Positions 1 through 8,153 are shown, counted from the first letter of the stretch. The stretch is DNA of 41,282 nt from Glycomyces sp. YM15 (GCF_016918015.1 NZ_JAERMK010000015.1:31841-73122); one strand, 5' to 3'. A program made the numbers and translations. The notes: a model not told the origin generated them from the letters alone.

Positions 1-80
1 CGGGGGCGCCCGGGCGCCGGGGGGGGGGCTCGGGGCCCCCCCGGGGGGGGGGGGCCCCCCCGGGGGGGGCCCCCGCGCCG
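1..80. other. G/C homopolymer contig end (probable artefact)
   Basis: The first ~80 bases are almost only runs of G and C, with no coding pattern. The far end of the window has the same texture. This looks like low-quality sequence at a contig edge rather than biology. Bases 81-232 hold ordinary sequence upstream of the first gene. Confidence 0.75.
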
Positions 81-232
81 GCCTTGCTCTAAGACATCGA
101 CATGTATTGACTTTCCGGAATCCACTCGGTACCGTCCCCTTCAAGAAATCGCTTGCCCGGCAGCCGTCCTTGAGATTGAAACGATTCAGTCCCAAATGTC
201 CGGCGAGCCCCCTCCTCACCACGGAAGTGAAC

Positions 233-3200
233 ATGACTCCTCCTCCACCCCGATGGCGGCGCGCCCTCGCGGTCGTCGCCGCCGGAGCCACTGCGCTCGC
301 GGGCGTCCTCACCGCGGGCGCACCCTCCCAAGCCCAGGACGACGGGATCACCGTCTACCTCGCCTCCGACTCCACCGTCCAGACCTACGACCCCTACTGG
401 GAGCCGCAGGCCGGGTGGGGCCAGGTGATCGACCGCTACTTCGACGAGAACGTCACCGTCGCCAACCACGCGATCGGCGGGCGCTCCTCGCGCTCCTTCG
501 TCGAGCAGGGCCGCCTCGACGCGATCCTGAACGAGATCCAGCCGGGCGACTACCTGTTCGTCCAGTTCGGGCACAACGACGCCACCGCCTCGGTCCCCGA
601 GCGGTACACCCCGCCCGACGACTACAAGATGTACCTGCGCGACCACTACATCGCGGGCGCGATCGAGAAGGGCGCCATCCCGGTGCTCGTCACCCCCGTC
701 TCGCGCCGCAGCTTCAACGCCGAGACCGGCGAGTTCAACGTGTCCTTCGGCGACTACGTGAACAAGGTCTACGAGCTCCACGAGGAGACCGGCGTCGCCA
801 TGGTCGACCTCTCCGCTTCCTCGCGCGCCTACCTCAACGAGATCGGCCCCGAAGAAGCGAAGTCGGTGTTCCTGCACGTCCCGGCCGGGGTCTACCCGAA
901 CCGGCCGGGCGGCACCGCCGACGACACGCACTTCCAGGAGTACGGCGCCATCCAGATGGCCCGCCTGGTCGCCGAGGAGACCGCCACCCTCGGCCTGCCG
1001 CTCTCCGAGCACGTGGTCGACGTCGCGCCTCCCGCGAACGTCCCCGCCGCGCCCACCGGCCTCAAGGCGGCCACCGTCGCGAACGCGAGCGTGACCCTCA
1101 ACTGGGACACCACCGACGACGCCGACATCTACCGCGTCTTCGTGCGCGAGCCCGGCGGCGACTGGCGCCTCGGCTCCACCGCCACCGTGGGCGTCGGCCG
1201 CGTCTCCGGCCTCGCCGAGGACACGACCTACGAGTTCGCCGTCGCGGGTGTCAACGGCAAGGGCGAGGGCGACAAGTCGTCCACCCTCACCGCGACGACC
1301 GCCACCGCCGGGTTCAAGTACGACTTCGGCCCCGCCTCGCAGCCCGTCGCCCCCGGATACACCGAGGTCAACCGCGGCACCGCCTACACCGCCGAACGCG
1401 GCTACGGCTTCACCACCGACATGTCGACCGCGATCGACCGCGACCGCGGCGGCGACGCCGACCCGGTGGGCCGCGACTTCGTGGCCTGGTTCGGCGGCTC
1501 GTACGACTTCGCGGTCGACGTCGCCGACGGCCTGTACACCGCGCGCCTCTTCGTCGGCGATTACTTGGGCTCGGCCCGGACGAACGTGAAGTTCGAGGGC
1601 ATCGACTACGGCGCGGCCAACGCCGGATCGAAGACGATCGCCACCAAGGACTTCGAGGGCATCACCGTCGAGGACGGCCAGTTCACCGTCACGATCTCGG
1701 GCCAGACCGGGCACCTCAACGGCCTGGAGCTCACCCGCATCGGCGACGTCCCCGGCGGCGGCGACCAAGGCCCCGACGAGCCGTGCACCGACTGCGCCGA
1801 GCTGATCGAGAGCCTCGACCGGGCGCCGGTCGCGGTGAGCGTCGAGGGCGGGAACTTCCTGTCCTGGCGCAGCCTCGCGCTCGACCCCGAAGGCCTGGCG
1901 TTCAACGTCTACCGCGACGGCCGGCTCATCACGCCCGAGCCGACGCAGCTCACCAACCTCACCGACCAGGGCGGCACCGCGAACTCGACCTACTGGGTCG
2001 CCACGGTCGCCGAAGGCGTCGAGACCGGTTACACCAAGGCCTTCGCGGTCTGGGGCGACCAGTACATCGACATCGACATGCAGCGCCCCGAAGGCGGCAC
2101 GACCCCCGACGGCGTCGAGTACACCTACCAGCCGAACGACGCCACCGTGGCGGACCTCGACGGCGACGGCGTCCACGAGATCATCCAGAAGTGGGACCCG
2201 ACCAACGCGAAGGACAACTCCAGCAACGGCTACACCGGGAACGTCTACGTCGACGCGTACACGCTCAGCGGCGAGCTGCTGTGGCGCATCGACCTGGGCG
2301 TGAACATCCGGGCCGGCGCGCACTACACCTCGCTCATCGCCTACGACCTCGACAGCGACGGCAAGGCCGAGGTGGCCCTCAAGACCGCCGACGGCACCGT
2401 GGACGGCCTGGGCACCGTGATCGGCGACCCCGACAAGGACTGGCGCAACACCAGCGGCCGGATCCTCGAAGGCCCCGAATTCCTCACCGTCTTCAACGGC
2501 CAGACCGGCGCGGCGATGGAGACCACCGACTTCGGTCCCGAGCGCGGCGACATGTGCTCGTGGGGCGACTGCTACGGCAACCGCGGCGACCGCCTGATGG
2601 CCTCCGTGGCCTACCTCGACGGCGTGCACCCGTCGCTCATCACCAGCCGCGGCATCTACGCCAAGACCGAGATCACCGCGTGGAACTGGGACGGCGACAA
2701 CCTGCCGCAGGTGTGGAAGTTCCGCTCCTCGCAGTGGGGCGCGGCCTACCAGGGCCAGGGCAACCACCAGATGTCGATCGCCGATGTGGACGGCGACGAG
2801 CGCGACGAGATCGTGTTCGGCTCGATGACGATCAACGACGACGGCACCCCGCTGAACTCGTCGGGCCTGGGCCACGGCGACGCGCTGCACGTCTCGGACT
2901 TCGACCCGGGCAACCCGGGCCTGGAGATCTTCATGCCCCACGAGTGCATGAGCTGCTCGGGCAACGTGGCCGCCTCCTTCCGCGACGGGGAGACCAACGA
3001 GGTGCTGTGGTCGATGCCGGGCACCCGTGACACCGGCCGCGGCGCGTGCGGCGACGTCGACCCGAACTACCCGGGAGCGGAGTGCTGGGCCGTGAGCACC
3101 ACGGGAGCATGGAACTCGCGCGAAGGCCGGCTGACCGCCGCCGACGGCACGCTCATCGGGAACACCATCCCGTCCGCGAACTCGATGGTCTGGTGGGACG

Positions 3201-3955
3201 GGGACCTCGGCCGCGAGATCTTCGACCACGAGTTCAACGAGCCGGACTACGTGCCGGTCTACCCGTACATCGCCGAATGGGACTACGAGACCGGTAAGCA
3301 GGAGGAGATCTTCACTCCCGAAGGGGTGCAGACGAACAACGGCACGAAGGGCAACGCGGTCCTGACCGGGGACCTGCTCGGCGACTGGCGCGAGGAGGTG
3401 ATCCTCCGCAAGGAGTCCAACGACGGCGTGCGGCTGTTCACCACCACGATCGCCACGGAGCACACCCTGCCGACGCTGATGAACGACCCGCAGTACCGCC
3501 TGGCGATCGCCTGGCAGAACGAGTCGTACAACCAGCCGCCGTGGCCGAGCTTCTTCCTCGGGTACGACATGGAGGCCCCCGTCTGGGAGACCGTGACGTA
3601 CGGCCCGGTCCGCGACACGGCCGCCGCGCCGTACGCGGCCGCCTCCTGCGCGATCGACTACCGCGTCGTCGCCGACTGGGGTGACGGCTTCGTCGTCCAG
3701 ATCAAGGTGACCAACACCGGGGACGCCCCGATCGAGGAGTTCGACCTCGTCTGGAAGTCCGGCGGCGTCGCCACCGTAAAATACGACTGGGGCGGCACCA
3801 TCGCCATCGACGGCGACGCCATGACCGCCGACCCGGCCTTCTGGAACGTCCCCTTGAAGCCGGGCAGCACCAAGCAGATCGGCTTCCAAGGCACGGGCGA
3901 CCCGAACGACCCGGGCATGTTCCTCATGAACGGCCAGGTCTGCGCGACCGCATGA
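233..3955 (+). CDS. Secreted rhamnogalacturonan acetylesterase / rhamnogalacturonan lyase fusion with CBM2
   Basis: Predicted extracellular multidomain enzyme (1240 aa) acting on the rhamnogalacturonan-I backbone of pectin. The ATG at 233 is chosen because GGAAG lies just upstream and a clean Sec signal peptide follows (RWRR, hydrophobic core, SQA cleavage near residue 34). Domains in order: an SGNH/GDSL esterase of the RG acetylesterase type at ~39-265 (SDS with nucleophile S47, GHND with N115, DxxH D230/H233); a fibronectin-III domain ~268-356; a malectin-like beta domain ~360-503; a PL11-type (YesW-like) rhamnogalacturonan lyase ~530-1130 with repeated Asp-rich calcium loops (DLDGDG, DLDSDGK, DVDGDE); and a C-terminal CBM2-like domain ~1139-1239 bounded by two Cys. 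The esterase would remove acetyl groups that hinder the lyase. Family-level calls are confident; that both active sites sit in one chain is seen directly. It stands alone, ending at a strong hairpin. Confidence 0.88.
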   Translation: MTPPPPRWRRALAVVAAGATALAGVLTAGAPSQAQDDGITVYLASDSTVQTYDPYWEPQAGWGQVIDRYFDENVTVANHAIGGRSSRSFVEQGRLDAILNEIQPGDYLFVQFGHNDATASVPERYTPPDDYKMYLRDHYIAGAIEKGAIPVLVTPVSRRSFNAETGEFNVSFGDYVNKVYELHEETGVAMVDLSASSRAYLNEIGPEEAKSVFLHVPAGVYPNRPGGTADDTHFQEYGAIQMARLVAEETATLGLPLSEHVVDVAPPANVPAAPTGLKAATVANASVTLNWDTTDDADIYRVFVREPGGDWRLGSTATVGVGRVSGLAEDTTYEFAVAGVNGKGEGDKSSTLTATTATAGFKYDFGPASQPVAPGYTEVNRGTAYTAERGYGFTTDMSTAIDRDRGGDADPVGRDFVAWFGGSYDFAVDVADGLYTARLFVGDYLGSARTNVKFEGIDYGAANAGSKTIATKDFEGITVEDGQFTVTISGQTGHLNGLELTRIGDVPGGGDQGPDEPCTDCAELIESLDRAPVAVSVEGGNFLSWRSLALDPEGLAFNVYRDGRLITPEPTQLTNLTDQGGTANSTYWVATVAEGVETGYTKAFAVWGDQYIDIDMQRPEGGTTPDGVEYTYQPNDATVADLDGDGVHEIIQKWDPTNAKDNSSNGYTGNVYVDAYTLSGELLWRIDLGVNIRAGAHYTSLIAYDLDSDGKAEVALKTADGTVDGLGTVIGDPDKDWRNTSGRILEGPEFLTVFNGQTGAAMETTDFGPERGDMCSWGDCYGNRGDRLMASVAYLDGVHPSLITSRGIYAKTEITAWNWDGDNLPQVWKFRSSQWGAAYQGQGNHQMSIADVDGDERDEIVFGSMTINDDGTPLNSSGLGHGDALHVSDFDPGNPGLEIFMPHECMSCSGNVAASFRDGETNEVLWSMPGTRDTGRGACGDVDPNYPGAECWAVSTTGAWNSREGRLTAADGTLIGNTIPSANSMVWWDGDLGREIFDHEFNEPDYVPVYPYIAEWDYETGKQEEIFTPEGVQTNNGTKGNAVLTGDLLGDWREEVILRKESNDGVRLFTTTIATEHTLPTLMNDPQYRLAIAWQNESYNQPPWPSFFLGYDMEAPVWETVTYGPVRDTAAAPYAAASCAIDYRVVADWGDGFVVQIKVTNTGDAPIEEFDLVWKSGGVATVKYDWGGTIAIDGDAMTADPAFWNVPLKPGSTKQIGFQGTGDPNDPGMFLMNGQVCATA

Positions 3956-3971
3956 CCGCGACCGCATGAAC

Positions 3972-4002
3972 GACGGCCCGGGCGCGATGCGCCCGGGCCG
4001 TC
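3972..4002. terminator. Bidirectional hairpin between convergent genes
   Basis: A perfect 14-bp inverted repeat (3972-3985 with 3989-4002, 3-nt loop GAT) lies between the stop of the pectinase gene and the stop of the YihY-type gene, whose stop codon it touches. It has no clear T-tract, as is common for high-GC terminators. Confidence 0.75.
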
Positions 4003-4951
4003 ACTTGTCGTTCTGAGGTTTGTGGAGGCGGCCGGTCTCGTAGGGGATCTTCGCGCGCTCGGCGAGGTCGATCGCCCTGCCGCGCAGGGAGGTGGCGGTC
4101 CAGGAGGCCGCCAGGAGCAGCATCACGTTGAAGAGGTAGAGGAAGACGAGGAGACCCACCGCGGTGGTCACCGCCTGGTAGGCGGGGCGGTCGGAGACGT
4201 GCAGGACGTAGATGCGGCCGAGGGTCTTGAGCAGCTCCATGCCGATCGAGACGGCCAAAGCCGCCCAGACGACCCGCCGCAGCGGCATGACGACCCGGGG
4301 GAGCGCTTGGAGCAGCACGAGCGCGAGCAGCGCGTTGGCGACGAGGCCCACCACGACCGAGACCCCGCGGACCACCAGGGCGAGGTTCCCGGTCGCGTCG
4401 TCGAGGTCGAGGGCCGCGAGCACCCATTCCGCGCCGGCGGTCGCGCCGATGGTGATGAGCAGCAGCGTGGAGACGCCGACGAGGATCCCGAGGTCGATGG
4501 CCCAGCGCAGGAACGGGTTGCCGGGCTGGGCGTCGAGGCTCCAGATGGTGCGGATCGCGGCCCGCACCGACTGAACCCAGGCGACCCCGGCGACGATGAG
4601 GGCGACGGCCGCGAAGATCGTCACCGACTTGCGCGAGCTCTCGAGGACCCCGATGTCGATCACGGGCAGGTTCGTCTCCAGCCAGGCCTCGACGGAGTGG
4701 TAGATGTCGGGGATGTCGAGCATGTAGCCGAAGATCGCCAATGCCAGGAGCGACATGGAGAACGCGGCGAAGAACGCGTAGTAGGAGATCGCGGCGGCGA
4801 GCTGCCCGCCGTGGACCTCGCCGTAACGCTCGCCCGCGCGCCAGGAGTGGTCCACCAGGTTGGACCGTTTCCGGGCCCCTAGGAGCACGCGGTCCCACCA
4901 GGCCCCCAAGTCGGGAAACTTCACGTGCCGATTCTGCCAAAGCTCAGGCAT
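4001..4951 (-). CDS. YihY/BrkB (UPF0761) family membrane protein
   Basis: Integral membrane protein of 316 aa. The pattern 'GGQLAAAISYYAFFA' followed by about six hydrophobic segments and a loop with 'SVRAAIRTIWSLD' is typical of the YihY/BrkB family, once misnamed ribonuclease BN. Its substrate is not established. I place the start at the ATG at 4951; a TTG nine codons upstream (4978) keeps the frame but has no ribosome site either. It ends inside the bidirectional hairpin shared with the pectinase gene. Upstream lies the remnant of a toxin-antitoxin pair on the other strand, so the gene has its own promoter or is expressed from that scar. Confidence 0.85.
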   Translation of the reverse strand: MPELWQNRHVKFPDLGAWWDRVLLGARKRSNLVDHSWRAGERYGEVHGGQLAAAISYYAFFAAFSMSLLALAIFGYMLDIPDIYHSVEAWLETNLPVIDIGVLESSRKSVTIFAAVALIVAGVAWVQSVRAAIRTIWSLDAQPGNPFLRWAIDLGILVGVSTLLLITIGATAGAEWVLAALDLDDATGNLALVVRGVSVVVGLVANALLALVLLQALPRVVMPLRRVVWAALAVSIGMELLKTLGRIYVLHVSDRPAYQAVTTAVGLLVFLYLFNVMLLLAASWTATSLRGRAIDLAERAKIPYETGRLHKPQNDK

Positions 4952-4994
4952 GACCGTAGGACCGAGCGCGCGTTTCAAGCCGATCGGTCGCTAG

Positions 4995-5048
4995 GAGCGC
5001 AGAAGGATCCTGGACGAGGCCTACGAGCGGAGAGCTGATCGCCGGTGA
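4995..5048 (+). pseudogene. VapB-type antitoxin remnant (C-terminal tail)
   Basis: After an in-frame TAG (4992-4994) a short frame reads E-RRRILDEAYERRADRR and stops with TGA at 5046-5048. A basic/acidic helical tail of this kind ending in a 4-nt GTGA overlap with a PIN-domain start is the normal end of a VapB antitoxin. Nothing recognisable as its DNA-binding N-terminus remains upstream. The call rests mainly on the junction with the toxin remnant. Confidence 0.5.
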
Positions 5049-5214
5049 TCATCGTCGCTGACACTTCAGCGCTGTTCGCGATGTTCAGCACTCGCGACCC
5101 GGACCATTCGCGTTGGAGCTGGACCTCGCCGAGTGCTTCGCGGTCGCGTCGGCACGTGACCGGGACACCGACCAGGTGTGCACCCTCGACGAGAACGACG
5201 TCAGTCGCGGATGA
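5045..5214 (+). pseudogene. VapC (PIN-domain) toxin remnant with internal deletion
   Basis: GTG at 5045 begins MIIVADTSALFAMFSTRDPDH, the classic PIN-domain N-terminus with its first catalytic Asp. About 23 codons in, the frame changes: from 5113 a different frame reads LELDLAECFAVASARDRD and then TDQVCTLDENDV before a TGA at 5212-5214, which matches the C-terminal end of PIN toxins (acidic residue in the LADA-like position, then TLD). Roughly half of a normal ~130-residue toxin is missing and the two ends are out of frame, so this is a dead gene. Its last bases overlap the stop of the Rrf2 gene on the other strand. Confidence 0.7.
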
Positions 5215-5659
5215 CCCAGGCGTCGGGGTCTTCGAGGAGCTTGGTGACGGAGGTGGGGAGGTCGTCGTTCGCGACGGCGGCGAGGGAGACCGATTCGAGG
5301 ATGTTGCGCTCGGAGACGCGCAGGGCGATCCACACGTTGGTCATCGCGGTGGCGGTGCCCGAGTAGGGGACCTGTTCGGGGCGTTCGCCTCGGACGCCGA
5401 CGAGCGGGCCGTCGACGGCGCGGATGACGTCGGCGAGGCTGATCTTGTCGCCGGGGCGGGCGAGCTGGTGGCCGCCTTCGGAGCCGCGCTTGGAGGTGGC
5501 GATGCCGCCGCGGCGCAGTTGCAGCAGGATCGATTCGAGGAACTTGCGGGGGATGCCCTGGTCCTCGGCGATCTGCTCGGCGGAGACCCACCGCTCGCCG
5601 TATCCGGCGAGGGCCACGGCGGCCCGCAGTGCGTAGTCGACGCGGGCGGACAGGCGCAT
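5201..5659 (-). CDS. Rrf2 family transcriptional regulator (cysteine-free)
   Basis: A 152-aa winged-helix regulator. The start MRLSARVDYALRAAVALA and the block RKFLESILLQLRRGGI with SKRGSEGGHQLARP are the Rrf2 DNA-binding domain. There is no cysteine in the protein, so it cannot bind an iron-sulfur cluster like IscR or NsrR; it is closer in type to CymR, which responds through a protein partner or other signal. The ATG at 5659 has a textbook AAGGAG at good spacing, which rules out the longer upstream frame. An inverted repeat over its likely promoter suggests self-regulation. No obvious target operon adjoins it; the gene ends over the VapC remnant. Confidence 0.88.
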   Translation of the reverse strand: MRLSARVDYALRAAVALAGYGERWVSAEQIAEDQGIPRKFLESILLQLRRGGIATSKRGSEGGHQLARPGDKISLADVIRAVDGPLVGVRGERPEQVPYSGTATAMTNVWIALRVSERNILESVSLAAVANDDLPTSVTKLLEDPDAWVIRD

Positions 5660-5677
5660 GGGGGACTCCTTCGTACT

Positions 5678-5700
5678 AGAGATCGGCAGTACCGACTCTA
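5678..5700 (-). promoter_or_regulatory. Candidate promoter and operator of the Rrf2 gene
   Basis: On the minus strand TAGAGT (5695-5700) fits the actinobacterial -10 pattern TANNNT. Overlapping it is the inverted repeat TCGG-CAGTA-CCGA (5683-5695), extended by AGAG/CTCT arms with a one-base bulge (5678-5699). Position and symmetry suit an autoregulatory Rrf2 site; binding is inferred. Confidence 0.45.
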
Positions 5701-5768
5701 TCTCCCATAGACGGCTTTCCAAGCGGCTCACGGGCGCTCTGTGAGGCGTCCGCGTCCGCTGCGGTCAG

Positions 5769-6467
5769 TCAATCGTCGATGAGCAGCCGCAGGTAGGCGG
5801 CGGTCTCGGCGGCGGCGAGGTCGGCGTCGCCCGCGATGATCGCCTCGATGGCCCGCGAGTGGTCGATGTGCGGTTCCTCGGCGAGGTTCGGGCCGAGCCC
5901 GGCCCGCACGGTCTCGCGCAGGGAGTCGGCGAGTTCGGCGTACAGCTCGGCGAGCAGCTTGTTGTGGCTGGCTTCGGCCACGGCCTGGTGGAGGGCGATG
6001 TCGGCCGCTATGAACGACTCGGTGTCATTCACCTCGTGCGTCGCCTCGCGTTCGGAGAGGAGGATGCGCAGGCGGGTGATGTCGGCTTCGTCGCGGCGGT
6101 GGGCGGCGAGGCGGGCGGCTTCGACTTCGAGGCCGCGGCGGACCTCCATCGCGTCGGAGGCGGGGCTGGCGGCGATGCGGCGGCGCACGGCCGCGGTCAC
6201 TTCGCTGCGTCCGACGACGAAGGTGCCGGCGCCTTGGCGGATCTCGAGGAGCCCGGCGTGGGCGAGGGCCCGAACGCCTTCGCGGATGGTGTTGCGGCCG
6301 ACGCCGAGGAGTTCCGCGAGCTCGCTCTCGGTGGGGATGCGCGAGCCCAGGCCCCATTCGCCGTCGCTGATCTGCTGGCGCAGCTGCTCGATCACCTGAT
6401 CGACGAGGGCGGACTTGCGTGTCGACTGCAATGCCACTGACGGACCTGACCTCTCCGGAGCGTCCAT
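5769..6467 (-). CDS. FadR-type GntR family regulator (FCD domain)
   Basis: A 232-aa repressor-type protein. Residues ~18-85 form the GntR winged helix (DQVIEQLRQQI, RIPTESELAELLGVGRNTIREGVRAL, LEIRQGAGTFV). The rest is an all-helical FCD ligand domain with the usual metal-binding Asp and His residues (DIALHQAV; the His in EEPHIDHSRAI). FCD regulators respond to small carboxylic acids or amino acids. The ATG at 6467 lacks a good ribosome site; an in-frame GTG about ten codons in, behind GGAGAGG, is an alternative. It is divergent from the MFS transporter gene at 6759 and probably controls it through the palindrome at 6559-6575. Confidence 0.87.
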   Translation of the reverse strand: MDAPERSGPSVALQSTRKSALVDQVIEQLRQQISDGEWGLGSRIPTESELAELLGVGRNTIREGVRALAHAGLLEIRQGAGTFVVGRSEVTAAVRRRIAASPASDAMEVRRGLEVEAARLAAHRRDEADITRLRILLSEREATHEVNDTESFIAADIALHQAVAEASHNKLLAELYAELADSLRETVRAGLGPNLAEEPHIDHSRAIEAIIAGDADLAAAETAAYLRLLIDD

Positions 6468-6506
6468 GGCTAGCGGGGGCCCGCCATGGGGGGTGCGTGT
6501 TTCCCA

Positions 6507-6512
6507 ACACTA
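6507..6512 (-). promoter_or_regulatory. Candidate -10 of the GntR gene
   Basis: TAGTGT on the minus strand, about 40 nt before the ATG at 6467. It fits TANNNT; no convincing -35 was found. Confidence 0.3.
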
Positions 6513-6545
6513 GAAGGATTAAAGCAGACAGCCGTCGCGATACCG

Positions 6546-6588
6546 TTGACAGGCCGTTAATTCATCCTATGAATTGACTTCATCCTAT
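6546..6588 (+). promoter_or_regulatory. Promoter of the MFS gene with overlapping operator
   Basis: TTGACA (6546-6551) with TATGAA (6568-6573) at 16-bp spacing forms a good housekeeping promoter. Over the -10 lies a perfect palindrome AATTCAT-CCT-ATGAATT (6559-6575). TTCATCCTAT is repeated directly at 6561-6570 and 6579-6588, 18 bp apart, which puts a second half-site on the same DNA face or nearly so. This is the best candidate binding site for the divergent GntR-type regulator. Base composition here is much richer in A/T than the surroundings. Confidence 0.55.
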
Positions 6589-6636
6589 CGTAGCTGCTCA
6601 GGCCGCACCACGTTGTGCGCCGATCAGCTGGACAGC

Positions 6637-6657
6637 GCTCATTCACGGCTCGCAAGC
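6637..6657 (+). repeat. Dispersed 21-bp element, copy 1
   Basis: The 21-mer at 6637-6657 matches 33970-33990 at 19 of 21 positions; the last 13 bases (ACGGCTCGCAAGC) are identical. Both copies lie in leaders upstream of unrelated genes (MFS transporter and S8 protease). Confidence 0.5.
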
Positions 6658-6682
6658 GGGCTCGGCGCCGCTTGCGAACCGT
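6645..6682 (+). promoter_or_regulatory. Strong leader hairpin upstream of the MFS gene
   Basis: Arms 6645-6659 and 6668-6682 pair over 15 positions with a single mismatch (perfect 10-bp core TCGCAAGCGG), leaving an 8-nt loop. It sits between the promoter at 6546 and the ribosome site at 6743. It may act as an attenuator, an mRNA stabiliser or a DNA-level palindrome. It contains the 21-bp dispersed element. Confidence 0.5.
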
Positions 6683-6758
6683 GCGTTCGGACAGCCGTGA
6701 AGGGTTACCACCCCACCGGACCCCCGACCGCCTCCCGCCCCCGGAAGGAGCCGTCCGC

Positions 6759-8045
6759 GTGACGACGACCGACGCCACCGCGATCGACGACCCGAGTTCG
6801 AACGTCGACGCGGAGCACCCCGCCCCAGCCCCCCGCGCCGAGCTCACCGACCCGCCGAAGTCCACAGTCGCGGTAATGGGGTGGATGCTCGTCGCCGGGG
6901 TCGTCCTCGCCGCGTTCAACTTCCGCACGGCCGTCACCAGCGTCGGCGCGATCCTCGCCGAACTGCGCGTCGGCCTCGGCATGACCGAGACCACGGCAGG
7001 GCTCCTCACCACCCTCCCGGTCCTCGCCTTCGCCGGCCTCGGCGCGCTCGCCCCGAGACTCGCCCGCCGCTTCGGCCCCCGATTCCTCCTCACCGGAGCG
7101 CTCCTGCTCATGAGCATCGGCATGGTCGCCCGCGCCTGGGCCCCGAACGCCGCGCTCTTCCTCCTCTTCAGCCTCCTGGCGCTCGCCGCCGGAGCCGTCG
7201 GCAACGTCGCGGTGCCGGTGATCGTGAAGCGCTACTTCCCGAATCGCATCGGGCCCATGACCACCGCCTACTCGACGATGATGGCGTTCGGCGCCACCGT
7301 CGGCGCCGCGCTCACGGCCCCGCTGGAACACCTGGCCGGCGACTGGCGGATCGCCATGGCGGCGTGGGTCCTCCCGGCGCTCCTGGCGGTCGTGCCGTGG
7401 CTGCTGTGGCGCCCGGCCCCGGCCTCCGCCCGATCCGAGCCGATCGGTCGCCTGCGAGGGGTGACGCGCTCGCGCATGGCCTGGATGATGCTGCTGGTCT
7501 TCGGCGCTCAGTCGGCGATCGCGTACATCCTCATAGGCTGGCTGACCACGATGCTCGTCTCGGACGGCGAATCGGCGGCGACCGCCGGGTCCATGCTGGG
7601 GCTGCTCCTGCTCGTGCAGATCCCCATCACCGCGATCGTCCCGATCCTCACCGTCCGCTGGGGCCCTCGTCCGGTCTTCCTCATCCTCATGTCCACCTAT
7701 CCTCCGGCGATCGCCGGCCTCTGGATCGACGGCGGCGGCGCGCTGACCTGGCTGTGGATGGCGCTCTTCGGTATGGGCACGTCCGTGTTCCCGCTGGTGC
7801 TCACGCTGTTCGGGCTTCGCGCCCGCACCCCGGCCGGGACGAGCGCGCTGTCCTCGTTCGCCCAGTCCGGCGGCTACCTCATCGCCGGGGTCGGGCCGCT
7901 GGCCGTCGGCTGGGTCTACGGCCTCACCGGCTCCTGGTCGGTCCCGTTCGGGCTCCTCGCCGCGCTCACGCTCGTGCTGTTCTGCGCCGGGCTCTACGTG
8001 ATCCGCGAGCGCTACATCGAAGACGAGCTCGCTCCCATTCAATGA
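6759..8045 (+). CDS. CynX/NimT-type MFS transporter
   Basis: A 428-aa, 12-helix transporter. The stretch AVTSVGAILAELRVGLG-MTETTAGLLTTLPVLAFAGLGAL followed by the basic loop ARRFGPR resembles the cyanate permease CynX / 2-nitroimidazole NimT branch of the MFS. The substrate cannot be read from sequence; a small anion or drug-like compound is the family expectation. The GTG at 6759 is chosen because GGAAGGAG lies 8 nt upstream; the longer upstream frame is mostly basic, non-membrane sequence in the leader. The divergent FCD regulator and operator imply induction by the transported compound or a metabolite. Confidence 0.83.
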   Translation: MTTTDATAIDDPSSNVDAEHPAPAPRAELTDPPKSTVAVMGWMLVAGVVLAAFNFRTAVTSVGAILAELRVGLGMTETTAGLLTTLPVLAFAGLGALAPRLARRFGPRFLLTGALLLMSIGMVARAWAPNAALFLLFSLLALAAGAVGNVAVPVIVKRYFPNRIGPMTTAYSTMMAFGATVGAALTAPLEHLAGDWRIAMAAWVLPALLAVVPWLLWRPAPASARSEPIGRLRGVTRSRMAWMMLLVFGAQSAIAYILIGWLTTMLVSDGESAATAGSMLGLLLLVQIPITAIVPILTVRWGPRPVFLILMSTYPPAIAGLWIDGGGALTWLWMALFGMGTSVFPLVLTLFGLRARTPAGTSALSSFAQSGGYLIAGVGPLAVGWVYGLTGSWSVPFGLLAALTLVLFCAGLYVIRERYIEDELAPIQ

Positions 8046-8070
8046 ATAGGGGACGAAAGCGCCGAAACGG

Positions 8071-8092
8071 TCGGCCCCGCAAGGCAGGCCGA
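8071..8092 (+). terminator. Possible weak terminator after the MFS gene
   Basis: TCGGCC (8071-8076) pairs with GGCCGA (8087-8092), with an inner CC/GG pair around a GCAA loop. It is followed by a short pyrimidine-rich stretch, not a real T-tract. Confidence 0.35.
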
Positions 8093-8153
8093 GGCTTCCT
8101 CGTGACACGATAGTGCCGTGGACCACAATGACGTGGAAATTCGGGGAGGGAAC

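Noticed and set aside
1..80. Palindromic G/C blocks at the contig ends as telomere-like or origin structures.
   Set aside because: Plain homopolymer runs at the edges, better explained as sequencing artefact.
89..3967. A long open frame on the minus strand opposite the pectinase gene (about 1290 codons).
   Set aside because: It is the mirror of a strongly GC3-biased gene; its translation is Val/Arg/Gly/Asp-rich with no motif, while the plus strand has clear enzyme domains.
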